A stretch of 50,528 bases of DNA from Nitrospiraceae bacterium. Its GTDB lineage: Bacteria; Nitrospirota; Thermodesulfovibrionia; UBA6902. Numbering within the stretch: the stretch's first letter is position 1; every line of letters starts with the position of its first letter. The stretch spans positions 1 through 50,528 of the forward strand of contig QZJG01000011.1 in NCBI GenBank assembly GCA_003599275.1, in the 5' to 3' direction. This document shows, piece after piece, positions 43,553 through 50,528 of this stretch. The position numbers were made by a program, and so were the translations under genes. Below the pieces are notes generated by a model. That model was not told where the DNA came from, did no database searches, and was given only the letters and a program-made list of their open reading frames with translations.

Positions 43553-43585
43553 TCTTGTCTTTAACAGGTATAAGTATTATCATTA
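43553..43585 (+). repeat. Copy 2 of the short element shared with 13043-13076
   Basis: TCTTGTCTTTAACAGG followed by GTATTATCATTA, as at 13043-13076. It lies 29 bases before the ORF6N pseudogene and could carry its old promoter. Confidence 0.45.
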
Positions 43586-43613
43586 ATAAAATTTTATTCG
43601 GGACGTGGGCGCA

Positions 43614-44133
43614 ATGAAAGAAATAATTCCTGTTGAAATTATAGATCGAAAAATATATCTGATACGCGGTCATAAAGTCATGCTTAGCTCTGACCTTGCA
43701 GAGTTATTACGGTGTTGTGCCAAAAGTTCTGACACAGGCAGTTAAGAGAAACATCGAACGGTTTCCCGCAGATTTCATGTTTCAGCTTTCAAATTAAGAG
43801 TTTGTCAACTTGAAGTCACAAATTGTGACTTCAAGTTGGGGTGGTATTCGACGTGCTACTCCATATGCCTTCACTGAACAAGGGGTGGCGATGCTCTCAA
43901 GTGTTTTACGCAGCAAGCAAGCTGTTCAAGTGAATATTTCCATAATGCGGGCATTCGTCAATTTAAGGGAATTGCTTTCTACCAATAAGGAACTGGCACG
44001 TAAACTTGAGACTCTTGAAAAGAAATATGACACTCAATTTAAAATTGTCTTCGACGCGATACGGCAATTAATGACGCCGCCGGAGCCGAAGAAGAAGGCG
44101 CCGATAGGATTTAGAAGGGGAAAGGATGTTTAG
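43614..44133 (+). pseudogene. ORF6N-domain protein, inactivated
   Basis: The first frame from ATG 43614 reads [20 protein letters not shown], then [11 protein letters not shown]. One extra T near 43707 shifts the frame; the protein then continues as [20 protein letters not shown] and DFMFQLSN. An in-frame TAA (43795-43797) interrupts before [16 protein letters not shown], and the final part reads [19 protein letters not shown] to the end. This is an ORF6N (KilA-N-like) protein, a family found in phages and accessory islands with a presumed DNA-binding role. Two lesions make it a pseudogene. A TTG at 43810 could start a 107-residue C-terminal product. Confidence 0.82.
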
Positions 44134-44287
44134 CGAATTTGCCTGTGTGCGGACAGTCGTCTACCTAATAGACTGTGTAATTGGTTGTCGGAAGGATATG
44201 GATGATTAGGGCAAAAAAACGAAGACGCAATAGCGGAGGTGCCGATATGCTATTAAGGAATACAGGAGCAACGAGTATATACACTTA

Positions 44288-44342
44288 AATAATATACTTT
44301 AAATATATTATTATTGACATATGACTTAAATTCTTATAACAT
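44288..44342 (+). promoter_or_regulatory. Promoter with 9-bp palindrome for the zinc-ribbon/methylase/PIN operon
   Basis: AATAATATA (44288-44296) and TATATTATT (44304-44312) form an exact 9-bp inverted repeat with a 7-base centre, directly before TTGACA (44314-44319). TAACAT (44337-44342) follows at 17 bases, or TATAAC (44335-44340) at 15. The predicted transcription start falls within a few bases of the ATG at 44349, so the first mRNA may be leaderless. The stretch 44134-44287 holds only a possible 28-codon ORF (from 44202), which I do not support. Confidence 0.55.
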
Positions 44343-44348
44343 GAGAGC

Positions 44349-44531
44349 ATGCCGATTGTTACATTGCAAGGGTTCAAATGCTACCGGTGCGATTACGAGT
44401 GGTTGCCGAGGAAGGGAACGAAGAACAGGGAGAAAACGAAGGTGTGCCCGAACTGCAAGAGCCCTTATTGGGATGTGCCGAGAAGGCGGCAAAGGCCAGA
44501 TGTAAAGGATAGCAGAGGCAAATCGCAATGA
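44349..44531 (+). CDS. Small zinc-ribbon protein, first gene of a methylase-PIN operon
   Basis: A 60-residue protein with CYRC (C11, C14) and CPNC (C33, C36), separated by the basic segment DYEWLPRKGTKNREKTK, and followed by KSPYWDVPRRRQR. This CxxCxxxW-x-PR ... CPxCxSPYWDxPR pattern is found in small zinc-ribbon proteins of unknown role. The basic composition suggests nucleic-acid binding. There is no good Shine-Dalgarno and the promoter ends 7 bases upstream, so leaderless translation is likely. Its TGA overlaps the methylase ATG (ATGA, 44528-44531). It may be the regulator, or an antitoxin for the PIN protein; both are inference. Confidence 0.75.
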   Translation: MPIVTLQGFKCYRCDYEWLPRKGTKNREKTKVCPNCKSPYWDVPRRRQRPDVKDSRGKSQ

Positions 44532-47062
44532 ATGTAAAAACATTGAGCAGAGCGAGACAAGAGGTGATGACTAAAAGGGTGCTCGCCAATATTGAAGGTG
44601 CATTTATAGATATAGGCTACAAACGTCATCTTATCAGGAAAGACTATCAGTATGCAGATTTGTTCTCGAATGGCGGTTCAGGTGTACCACTTCGCACCGT
44701 CGGGCGTGCCGTTTTTGGACAAGAGCCTATCGATTATCGTTCAGCCTGTTTCGGTATCCAATTGGCTGAATCTGGGAGGCCGTCCGACTTAGTTGTCAAG
44801 GAATTAAGAGCCTTTGGCGCACCAATGATATTCATCATCAACAACGGAGTTACTGAACGTTGGACCGTCACCGAGAAAGAGCCGCTACTTCAAGACAAAT
44901 ACAAAACTGCTACTTTGCATAATGTCATTATTAAGAACAAAAGCACGTGGAAGCCACAGGCCATAATAAGGGCAAAAACCGGTTTCGCAAAGCCCGATCC
45001 TGTGCAATTGGATTTCGTCGATATTGGGCTACTTCCCGCTTTGGAGCATGAAGCTGCAAAAAAAATAGATAGTTTATTCGGTGTCCTCCTTTACCACGCC
45101 GAGGAAGAATTCAAGAAACGCAATTTAACGTTTGATGCCTCAATTATTTTCAGGGTTGTATTTAGTCTGTTAGCTGCCAAGTTGCTCAAAGACCGGAATA
45201 TCTTAGGTTCAGGGGCCATTGACTTCTCAAATCCTCAGTCTGCATTGGAGGCTGTGAGAAATCATTATGGCCCTTCACTATTGGCCACAGTCTCAAAATT
45301 ACCGATACCGACTCTAAATTCCATATCGCAAGAAATCGGGAAAAGCTTCTCTTTAAGAAATATCTCAGTTGATACTCTAACGTACATATATGAAAATACG
45401 TTTGTTTCGCGCAAAAGCCGCAAAGAGCTGGGCATACATAGCACACCAGCGTATGTTGCTGACTACCTTCTTTCTCAAGTACCGTTGGAGGATCTGCCAC
45501 GAACTCAATGGCAGACCCTCGATCCTATGTGCGGCCACGGGATTCTACTTATAGCCGCCATGCGAAGGATGAGAGATTTGTTGCCGCAAAGTTTCGGAGG
45601 GCGCCAGCGTCATGAATTCTTTATGAAAAATCTACGCGGTATAGAGATTGAACCATTTTCGATTGAAGTTGCCCGCATGTGTCTGATGTTGGCCGATTTC
45701 CCAGAGTCTAACGGGTGGTCGATCACCCAAGATGATGCCTTTGCTGACAAGGTCATTGAAAACGCTTCGAAGAAATCTATGATTCTGATTGCAAATCCGC
45801 CCTTTGAAAAAATTAAGATTAATGATAAGGCTGTTCCCAAACCACTGGAGTTCTTAAGAAGATCCCTCCCGAATTTGCCGGAAGGGGCACTAATTGGCTT
45901 AGTCTTGCCACGCTCCTTTTTGGACAGCACTGCTTACAAAGAAGAAAGGAAATTTCTTCTGAACAACTTTGAAATAAATGCCATTACAACATTGCCTGAC
46001 AAGATATTTCTTTACTCGGAGGCCGAAACCGCAATCGTCAGCGCACGAAAAAGGGAACCGCAAAAGTCAAGGAATTTCCCTTATACAGAAGTCCGGAGTG
46101 AGCACAGGGAGGCTTTCAAGACGAAATCCGCTTTTACATGGCGCGATAAAGCACCTCAATCCTATTTCTACGGAACCAAAGAAAACAGACTGATAGTTCC
46201 CTTCTTGAAGGAGGTGTGGGATCGTATAGGGAGCTATCCTATCCTGCGCGAAGTAGCACTGATCAAAACAGGTATCAGGTATAAAAGCAATGTTCCAGAG
46301 AATCTGCTCGTGCAGGATTCCGAATTTCCCGATTCAAGAAGAGGAATCCTCAATGTGACGCCTGGCTTTTACCAATATATAGCCATCGACACAGTTTATA
46401 TGTCCACCAAGAAGGAACATATGCAAAGCACCGCCATAAAATGTCCATGGGATATTTCTAAGGTAATATTGCCTGCTGCGCGCATGTCGAGAGGCCGTTG
46501 GCGCTTCGCTGGAGCTATTGACACACAGAAAAGGGTATTCAGCAGAAGGTTCTACGGAGCCTGGCCTAAGTCTTCAATCAGTGTTTACACGCTGGCCGCA
46601 ATATTGAATTCACCAGTCGCGCAGGCTTTCATTTATTGCAATGTTTCAGAAAAAGATATTCTGATCAAGACGTACGAGGACATTCCCGTTCCCAAGATAG
46701 AAGATCTTCAGAAAAATGAGGCGATCATTGCCAATCGAGTAAGACGATATTTAGCGGAATTAAAGAGCGCACCTCGACAAGCATACAAAACGCTTTTGGA
46801 AATCGATGCCGAGATTTTGAAGCTTTATCATTTGCCGCCGAAGCTCGAACGGCAACTATTGGACATCTTCTGGGGTCAAATGCGACGTGTCCCGTTTGAG
46901 TTTAAAGGGTATATACCTCCTGAAATGGCCTCTTGGATTCCTCTGCATATCTATTTGTCTAATGCTTTTCGGGAGGGAACGGTCGAAAAAATCCTGGAGC
47001 GCATTCCTGTCATAAAAGATAAGAAATTCGTGGACTACCTGAAAGGCTTAGGTACGGAATAA
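44528..47062 (+). CDS. N6-adenine DNA methyltransferase linked to a PIN nuclease
   Basis: An 844-residue protein. Motif I is LDPMCGHG (331-338), an unusual variant with M and H in the glycine loop. Motif IV is NPPF (423-426) in ILIANPPFEKIK. The helix IEIEPFSIEVARMCLMLADF (about 375-395) holds the SAM ribose-binding acid. The N-terminal 250 residues include FGIQLAESGRPSDLVVKELR and IFIINNGVTERWTVTEKEPL, similar in layout to HSDR_N-like domains and to the N-terminal part of the methylase at 14107-17241. The C-terminal part (about 560-844) is probably target recognition. It begins inside the zinc-ribbon stop codon and ends one base before the PIN gene. No nuclease motif is visible in this chain. 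Confidence 0.85.
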   Translation: MNVKTLSRARQEVMTKRVLANIEGAFIDIGYKRHLIRKDYQYADLFSNGGSGVPLRTVGRAVFGQEPIDYRSACFGIQLAESGRPSDLVVKELRAFGAPMIFIINNGVTERWTVTEKEPLLQDKYKTATLHNVIIKNKSTWKPQAIIRAKTGFAKPDPVQLDFVDIGLLPALEHEAAKKIDSLFGVLLYHAEEEFKKRNLTFDASIIFRVVFSLLAAKLLKDRNILGSGAIDFSNPQSALEAVRNHYGPSLLATVSKLPIPTLNSISQEIGKSFSLRNISVDTLTYIYENTFVSRKSRKELGIHSTPAYVADYLLSQVPLEDLPRTQWQTLDPMCGHGILLIAAMRRMRDLLPQSFGGRQRHEFFMKNLRGIEIEPFSIEVARMCLMLADFPESNGWSITQDDAFADKVIENASKKSMILIANPPFEKIKINDKAVPKPLEFLRRSLPNLPEGALIGLVLPRSFLDSTAYKEERKFLLNNFEINAITTLPDKIFLYSEAETAIVSARKREPQKSRNFPYTEVRSEHREAFKTKSAFTWRDKAPQSYFYGTKENRLIVPFLKEVWDRIGSYPILREVALIKTGIRYKSNVPENLLVQDSEFPDSRRGILNVTPGFYQYIAIDTVYMSTKKEHMQSTAIKCPWDISKVILPAARMSRGRWRFAGAIDTQKRVFSRRFYGAWPKSSISVYTLAAILNSPVAQAFIYCNVSEKDILIKTYEDIPVPKIEDLQKNEAIIANRVRRYLAELKSAPRQAYKTLLEIDAEILKLYHLPPKLERQLLDIFWGQMRRVPFEFKGYIPPEMASWIPLHIYLSNAFREGTVEKILERIPVIKDKKFVDYLKGLGTE

Positions 47063-47063
47063 G

Positions 47064-47588
47064 ATGGAGGGGAAATGTTATCTGTTAGACACTAATGTGC
47101 TCGGATATCTCGTGGAGTTAAAATCGGGCTCCCACACTCCTGAAGGCAAAGCTTTGGAGAAGCGGCTCGAAGAGATCAAAGGTAAAAATATCTTCATCTG
47201 TTGCATCACAATTGGCGAGATCGAATACGGGCTCAAAATCGCTCCTGACAAGGATTCTACAAAGCAAGGTTTGGCAAAACGGTTGATTGAAGAGTTTTAT
47301 AGTTATCCCGTTGATAACGATATCGCTCGTGATCAGTACGCGACTCTTCGAGCAAAACTTTTTCAACGGTATGCACCAAGAGATAAACGCCACAGGAACA
47401 GTGATAAGAAAAGAGTAGAAGAATGGATAGATCCCACAACATCGAAGGAACTGCAGGTACAGGAAAACGATATCTGGATTGCCGCTGTAGCGATGGCATA
47501 CAATTTTGTGTTAGTGACGCATGATAAAATGAATGCTATAAAGTCAGTTGTGGGTGAAGACCTGACAATCGTAGATTGGGCAAAGTAG
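47064..47588 (+). CDS. PIN-domain nuclease (VapC/FitB-like) in the methylase operon
   Basis: A 174-residue PIN protein with all expected acidic residues: D9 in YLLDTNVLGYL, E52 in ITIGEIEYGL, D136 in ENDIWIAAVA and D154 in VLVTHDKMN. These form the metal site of VapC-type ribonucleases. It is longer than usual VapC (about 130) because of an insertion of about 25-30 residues (residues 102-130: RYAPRDKRHRNSDKK and following). The ATG is one base after the methylase stop, so synthesis is coupled. No classic VapB antitoxin (AbrB, RHH or Phd) is adjacent. The zinc-ribbon protein, or methylation by the middle protein, may be the control. Confidence 0.88.
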   Translation: MEGKCYLLDTNVLGYLVELKSGSHTPEGKALEKRLEEIKGKNIFICCITIGEIEYGLKIAPDKDSTKQGLAKRLIEEFYSYPVDNDIARDQYATLRAKLFQRYAPRDKRHRNSDKKRVEEWIDPTTSKELQVQENDIWIAAVAMAYNFVLVTHDKMNAIKSVVGEDLTIVDWAK

Positions 47589-47631
47589 TTTACATGGTTG
47601 AACGTTCATAGACAGACTGCCAGCCCGTTAA

Positions 47632-48123
47632 TTATTTGTGCTCATAGGCTTTCTTCAAACCTGCTATATCAATTTTTTTCATTTGAAGCATAACCTTCAT
47701 AACTCTTTGCGACTTAACAGGATCAGGATCGTTCAACATCTCGCTCAAAACAGTAGGTACAATTTGCCACGACAATCCAAACTTGTCTTTAAGCCAGCCG
47801 CATTGCTGCGCATCCTTATCCCCGCCTTCGGAGAGCTTCTGCCACAGATCGTCTACTTCTGCCTGTGTCTCGCAGTTCACGACAAACGATACGGCCTCTG
47901 TGAACTTGAATATGGGGCCGCCGTTTAATGCGACGAATTCCTGTCCATAGAGTTGAAATGCAATGGTCATTACCGATCCCTTTGGCCTTCCGGAGACCGC
48001 TGCCCCTGCTTCGTCATAGCGGGTAACGCTAATGATCTTTGAATTCTTAAAAATAGAGATATAAAAATTCACTGCCTCTTCGGCTTGATTGTCGAACCAT
48101 AAGAACGGAGTAATTTTTTGCAT
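47632..48123 (-). CDS. PhnB-like VOC-family protein
   Basis: A 163-residue protein of the PhnB/3-demethylubiquinone-methyltransferase-like VOC subgroup. Signatures are [59 protein letters not shown] and [20 protein letters not shown]. The precise reaction is unknown, and the methyltransferase name in databases is unreliable. GGAGG lies before the ATG. It ends 43 bases from the PIN gene, converging on it, with no terminator seen. It heads a set with DUF1428 and a DHFR-like gene that commonly travel together. Confidence 0.87.
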   Translation of the reverse strand: MQKITPFLWFDNQAEEAVNFYISIFKNSKIISVTRYDEAGAAVSGRPKGSVMTIAFQLYGQEFVALNGGPIFKFTEAVSFVVNCETQAEVDDLWQKLSEGGDKDAQQCGWLKDKFGLSWQIVPTVLSEMLNDPDPVKSQRVMKVMLQMKKIDIAGLKKAYEHK

Positions 48124-48215
48124 GGTAGCCTCCTTACAGTTATTGTTTATTTAAATCCATCCTATTCCGTGACTTCCCACAGGTGGACGTTTGTCACCAC
48201 GTTTTCCATTGACCG

Positions 48216-48569
48216 CTATGCTTCTACTATTACCTTGAAACCGCCGTATACCATGCGTTTCATGTCGAAAGGCATCTCCTTCATGCCGCCCATCTTTTCC
48301 ATCTCTTTCATCACCTTTGCGTTGACGCGATCGCGGTGTGCACGCGACTTAAATACGATCCATGAGAATACCACCGTCTCGTCCGGCTTCAACTTTATCA
48401 TCTTTGAAAAAGGCATACCCCACTTGGGCTTTAAGTCCTCGCCGACACACTCCTTATAATCGAGAGCGCCGTGTTTAAGCCACATCTTTGCTCCCATCTT
48501 GGCCATGCGGGCATAGGTGTTCAGGTTTTTCTTCGGGACAGGTAAAACATATCCATCGACGTAATGCAT
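48216..48569 (-). CDS. DUF1428-family protein
   Basis: A 117-residue protein that opens MHYVDGYVLPVPKKNLNTYA and contains HGALDYKECVGEDLKPKWGM, then ETVVFSWIVFKSRAHRDRVN and MPFDMKRMVYGGFKVIVEA. These are the hallmarks of DUF1428, small dimeric alpha/beta-barrel proteins of unknown function. AAGGAGG precedes the ATG. It is transcribed in the same direction as the neighbouring VOC and DHFR-like genes, with about 90 and 45 bases between. Confidence 0.9.
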   Translation of the reverse strand: MHYVDGYVLPVPKKNLNTYARMAKMGAKMWLKHGALDYKECVGEDLKPKWGMPFSKMIKLKPDETVVFSWIVFKSRAHRDRVNAKVMKEMEKMGGMKEMPFDMKRMVYGGFKVIVEA

Positions 48570-48614
48570 AAGGACCTCCTTTTGGGTTAATATTGACGAT
48601 TATTTTTTCTCATA

Positions 48615-49283
48615 TTATTTTCCTTCTGTAAGCCGCTTGCGACGAGCAAGTTCGGCCTCAGTGGGGACCTCAAGAGCGAACGATCCTGTCTTGACTTCTC
48701 CTGCGCGCGCGTACGTGGCAACGACGACTCCATTTGGTGAAATCTCGCTTTTAAGCAATTTAAATCCAACGGGAATTGCGCCTTCGGCAAACAAGCGCTT
48801 ACCCCTGCCGAGAGTGATAGGGAATGTTTTTAGCCGAAGTTCGTCAACCAGATCGTTCTTCAGAAGTGTTTGAATGAGATTGCCGCTGCCATGAACCTGT
48901 ATTTCGGGCCCGTCCTGCTCCTTTAGTTTTTTAACTTCTTTCGCGACATCTCCCTTGATGAGTTCGGAATTGCTCCAGTCAAGCTTCGTCACCGTCTTTG
49001 AAGCTACATATTTTCTCGCGTTATTAATTCCGGTTGCAATGGGATCTTCAGTGGTCTGCACGTACGGCCAGTGCGCTGCGAATATCTCATACGTCTTTCT
49101 GCCAAGCAATAAATCAAAGGGTTTACTCATCTGCCCGACCATCACTTTGCCAAGGAAGTCATCAAAGTAACCAGCAACCCACCCGCCGTGTTTGAACCCG
49201 CCGGTGGGATCTTCTTCGGGTCCGCCTGGGGCCTGCATGACTCCATCAAGCGATACAAACGTTAATACGATAAGTTTTCTCAT
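48615..49283 (-). CDS. Dihydrofolate reductase-like (RibD C-terminal domain) protein
   Basis: A 222-residue protein of the DHFR/RibD-C superfamily. It starts MRKLIVLTFVSLDGVMQAPG, then LLLGRKTYEIFAAHWPYVQT, EIQVHGSGNLIQTLLKNDLV and ELRLKTFPITLGRGKRLF, the nucleotide-binding layout of the YyaP/YwjB-like group. It probably binds NADPH, and the substrate is unknown. The ATG at 49283 follows GGAGAAG; an upstream in-frame ATG is rejected. The C-terminal extension (about 190-222) is longer than usual. The gap 49284-49381 holds no gene. Confidence 0.9.
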   Translation of the reverse strand: MRKLIVLTFVSLDGVMQAPGGPEEDPTGGFKHGGWVAGYFDDFLGKVMVGQMSKPFDLLLGRKTYEIFAAHWPYVQTTEDPIATGINNARKYVASKTVTKLDWSNSELIKGDVAKEVKKLKEQDGPEIQVHGSGNLIQTLLKNDLVDELRLKTFPITLGRGKRLFAEGAIPVGFKLLKSEISPNGVVVATYARAGEVKTGSFALEVPTEAELARRKRLTEGK

Positions 49284-49381
49284 GTCTTCTCCTTCGTAAT
49301 GCCCGCTTAAGAGTTTTAATGTCAAACGTTTTCATTGTCTTCTCATTTAATGATATTGTTTCCCTCTTGCGCGATATCAGG

Positions 49382-50528
49382 TCATTCGAGATTGCCCAGC
49401 GTTTCAGGTATCAGATTTGAGAGTGCCGGGAATATGTGCATACACCCTGTAATTGACCTTATATCTTTTTTGTTGATCACGGCATTCACGACTTCCTGGA
49501 TGAGCATTGCGGCATGAGGCCCGATGATATGAAAGCCCAGGATCCTGCCGGAATTCTTTTCAACGACTGCCTTTGCAAAACCTTCCTGCTCCATCATGGC
49601 CTCTCCCATCACTGTATCTGAATATTTCGCCCTGCCTACCAGTACATCGTGAGACTTCCTTGCCTTCTCCTCCGTCAGTCCAATGGAGGCGATTTGGGGA
49701 TGCGTGAATATCGCGTGGGGAACGGATTGGAAATCCATCCTGATCTTTTTCCTGTGAGTCGCGTTGTGCCAGGCTATCTCCGCCTGTTTATCTCCTGCAT
49801 GAGTGAACATGGCCATTCCGTTGGCGTCACCCACGGCCCATATGTGTTTCCTGCTGGCCTGAAGATGCCCATCAACCTTTATGAAATTATTTTTGTCGGT
49901 CTCAATGCCTGCATTCTCTATTTTCAGAAGGTCTGCATTAGACTTTCTGCCGGTCGCCACCATCACCGCCTCCGCAGAAATCTTCTTTGTCTGGCCGGTG
50001 CCGGCACCCCTTACGAGAACAACGTAACCGCCGTCAAACTGTTTCACTTCTTCTGTTGTCCCAGTGCGTATCTCTACCCGCTTGCCGAGCTCATTCTTTA
50101 AGAGTTCCGATATCTCCGGTTCTTCTGACGGGAGGAGTCTTGCGCTTCTTGTGATCATGATTACCTTCGTATCGAGAGCTGAAAAGAAGTGCGCGTATTC
50201 AAGCCCTATGTATCCGCCGCCGATGATGATCATCTTCTCCGGCTTTTTTTCGAGCCCGAGCACGCTCTCGTTGGTCAGATACGGGACATTTTCCAGTCCC
50301 TTCAGCGGAGGTATCACTGGACGGGCGCCTGAAGCGATAAATATTTTCTTTCCCCTGATCTTTTTGTCACCTGCTTCAAAGGTATGGTCATCGACAAAAT
50401 GGCATTGCTTGTTGTAGAAATCTATATTCTCTGTCTCTTCAATCGCCGTCTTTATCCTGTCTCTTCCGCTGCTGACGGCGTTCTTCATCCGGTCCATGAC
50501 CGCCCTGAAATCAACGCGGGTTATTTCC
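49382..50528 (-). CDS. FAD-dependent pyridine nucleotide-disulfide oxidoreductase (partial)
   Basis: The gene runs off the right edge: the reading frame stays open to 50528, so the N-terminal FAD-binding and redox-cysteine part is missing. The visible 382 codons include the second nucleotide site IIGGGYIGLEYAHFFSALDT, the FAD-side IWAVGDANGMAMFTHAGDKQ and the interface domain HAIFTHPQIASIGLTEEKA. It ends IGPHAAMLIQEVVNAV, then MHIFPALSNLIPETL. It belongs to the dihydrolipoamide dehydrogenase/mercuric reductase/mycothione reductase group. The exact substrate cannot be told without the N-terminus. The stop is at 49382-49384. Confidence 0.9.
   Translation of the reverse strand, partial: EITRVDFRAVMDRMKNAVSSGRDRIKTAIEETENIDFYNKQCHFVDDHTFEAGDKKIRGKKIFIASGARPVIPPLKGLENVPYLTNESVLGLEKKPEKMIIIGGGYIGLEYAHFFSALDTKVIMITRSARLLPSEEPEISELLKNELGKRVEIRTGTTEEVKQFDGGYVVLVRGAGTGQTKKISAEAVMVATGRKSNADLLKIENAGIETDKNNFIKVDGHLQASRKHIWAVGDANGMAMFTHAGDKQAEIAWHNATHRKKIRMDFQSVPHAIFTHPQIASIGLTEEKARKSHDVLVGRAKYSDTVMGEAMMEQEGFAKAVVEKNSGRILGFHIIGPHAAMLIQEVVNAVINKKDIRSITGCMHIFPALSNLIPETLGNLE

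Noticed and set aside
41548-43617. The 70-bp repeats read as ends of an insertion sequence.
   Set aside because: They are in the same orientation, contain promoter boxes placed correctly for the flanking genes, and no transposase gene or fragment lies between them. Not fully excluded.
44202-44288. 28-codon frame upstream of the zinc-ribbon operon (leader peptide candidate).
   Set aside because: No regulatory codon run, no attenuator hairpin and a weak start; it may only be chance.
44314-44505. 63-codon frame overlapping the zinc-ribbon gene.
   Set aside because: It lies in another frame over the promoter, has no ribosome-binding site and lacks the regular CxxC pattern of the overlapping frame.

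Overview
The window looks like a chromosomal segment of a Gram-negative bacterium, most likely a member of the Nitrospirota (Thermodesulfovibrionia-like). This is an inference from several traits: frequent TTG starts on conserved genes, hairpin repeats in nearly every gap of the ribosomal/RNA polymerase operon, a Tat-exported high-potential iron-sulfur protein, a TamA/TamB pair, glucosylglycerate genes and an NHEJ locus. No 16S rRNA or phylogenetic marker search could be run, so the assignment rests on protein style.

Layout. (1) 1-12081: the classic tuf - rpmG - tRNA-Trp - secE - nusG - rplK - rplA - (L10 leader) - rplJ - rplL - rpoB - rpoC operon on the plus strand. It is closed by a strong terminator that overlaps the end of a convergent sugar-phosphoglycerate phosphatase gene. 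(2) 13.0-19.8 kb: a defence island. It holds fragments of DUF262, GxxExxY, DUF5655 and type III Mod genes, then an apparently intact three-gene unit (small HTH regulator, 1044-aa N6-adenine methylase, PD-(D/E)XK-like partner), then a broken second adenine methylase. (3) 19.8-25.8 kb: compatible-solute and osmotic genes: glycerate 2-kinase, glucosyl-3-phosphoglycerate synthase, an MscS channel, a zinc-ribbon membrane protein, a DUF5752 protein and a TreT-like trehalose synthase. With the phosphatase at 12.1-12.9 kb this gives a complete glucosylglycerate route, and the defence island seems to sit inside it. (4) 25.9-33.0 kb: HiPIP, YihY/BrkB membrane protein, TamA and TamB. (5) 33.1-41.4 kb: a split NHEJ system (PE-ligase LigD, stand-alone LigD polymerase, two Ku proteins). 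Small envelope proteins, a phospholipase-D/VTT gene apparently broken by inversion, and several duplicated promoter/gene fragments are interspersed. (6) 41.5-44.1 kb: small conserved genes, a VOC protein and an ORF6N pseudogene. (7) 44.3-47.6 kb: a compact operon of zinc-ribbon protein, N6-adenine methylase and PIN-domain nuclease. This is the best candidate for an undescribed defence or addiction module. (8) 47.6-50.5 kb: VOC/PhnB, DUF1428, a dihydrofolate-reductase-like protein and a partial disulfide oxidoreductase, all on the minus strand.

Functional links. The two methylase operons have the same logic: a small putative regulator, a large methylase with an extra N-terminal domain, and a small nuclease, tightly packed, each preceded by palindromes near a sigma70-like promoter. 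The solute genes fit stress adaptation: glucosylglycerate and trehalose synthesis, solute release by MscS, and glycerate recycling. Repeats are a major theme. Hairpin repeats fill the gaps and also appear to be inserted in frame in three protein genes. At least two promoter elements of 70-86 bp are present twice, each copy serving a different gene.
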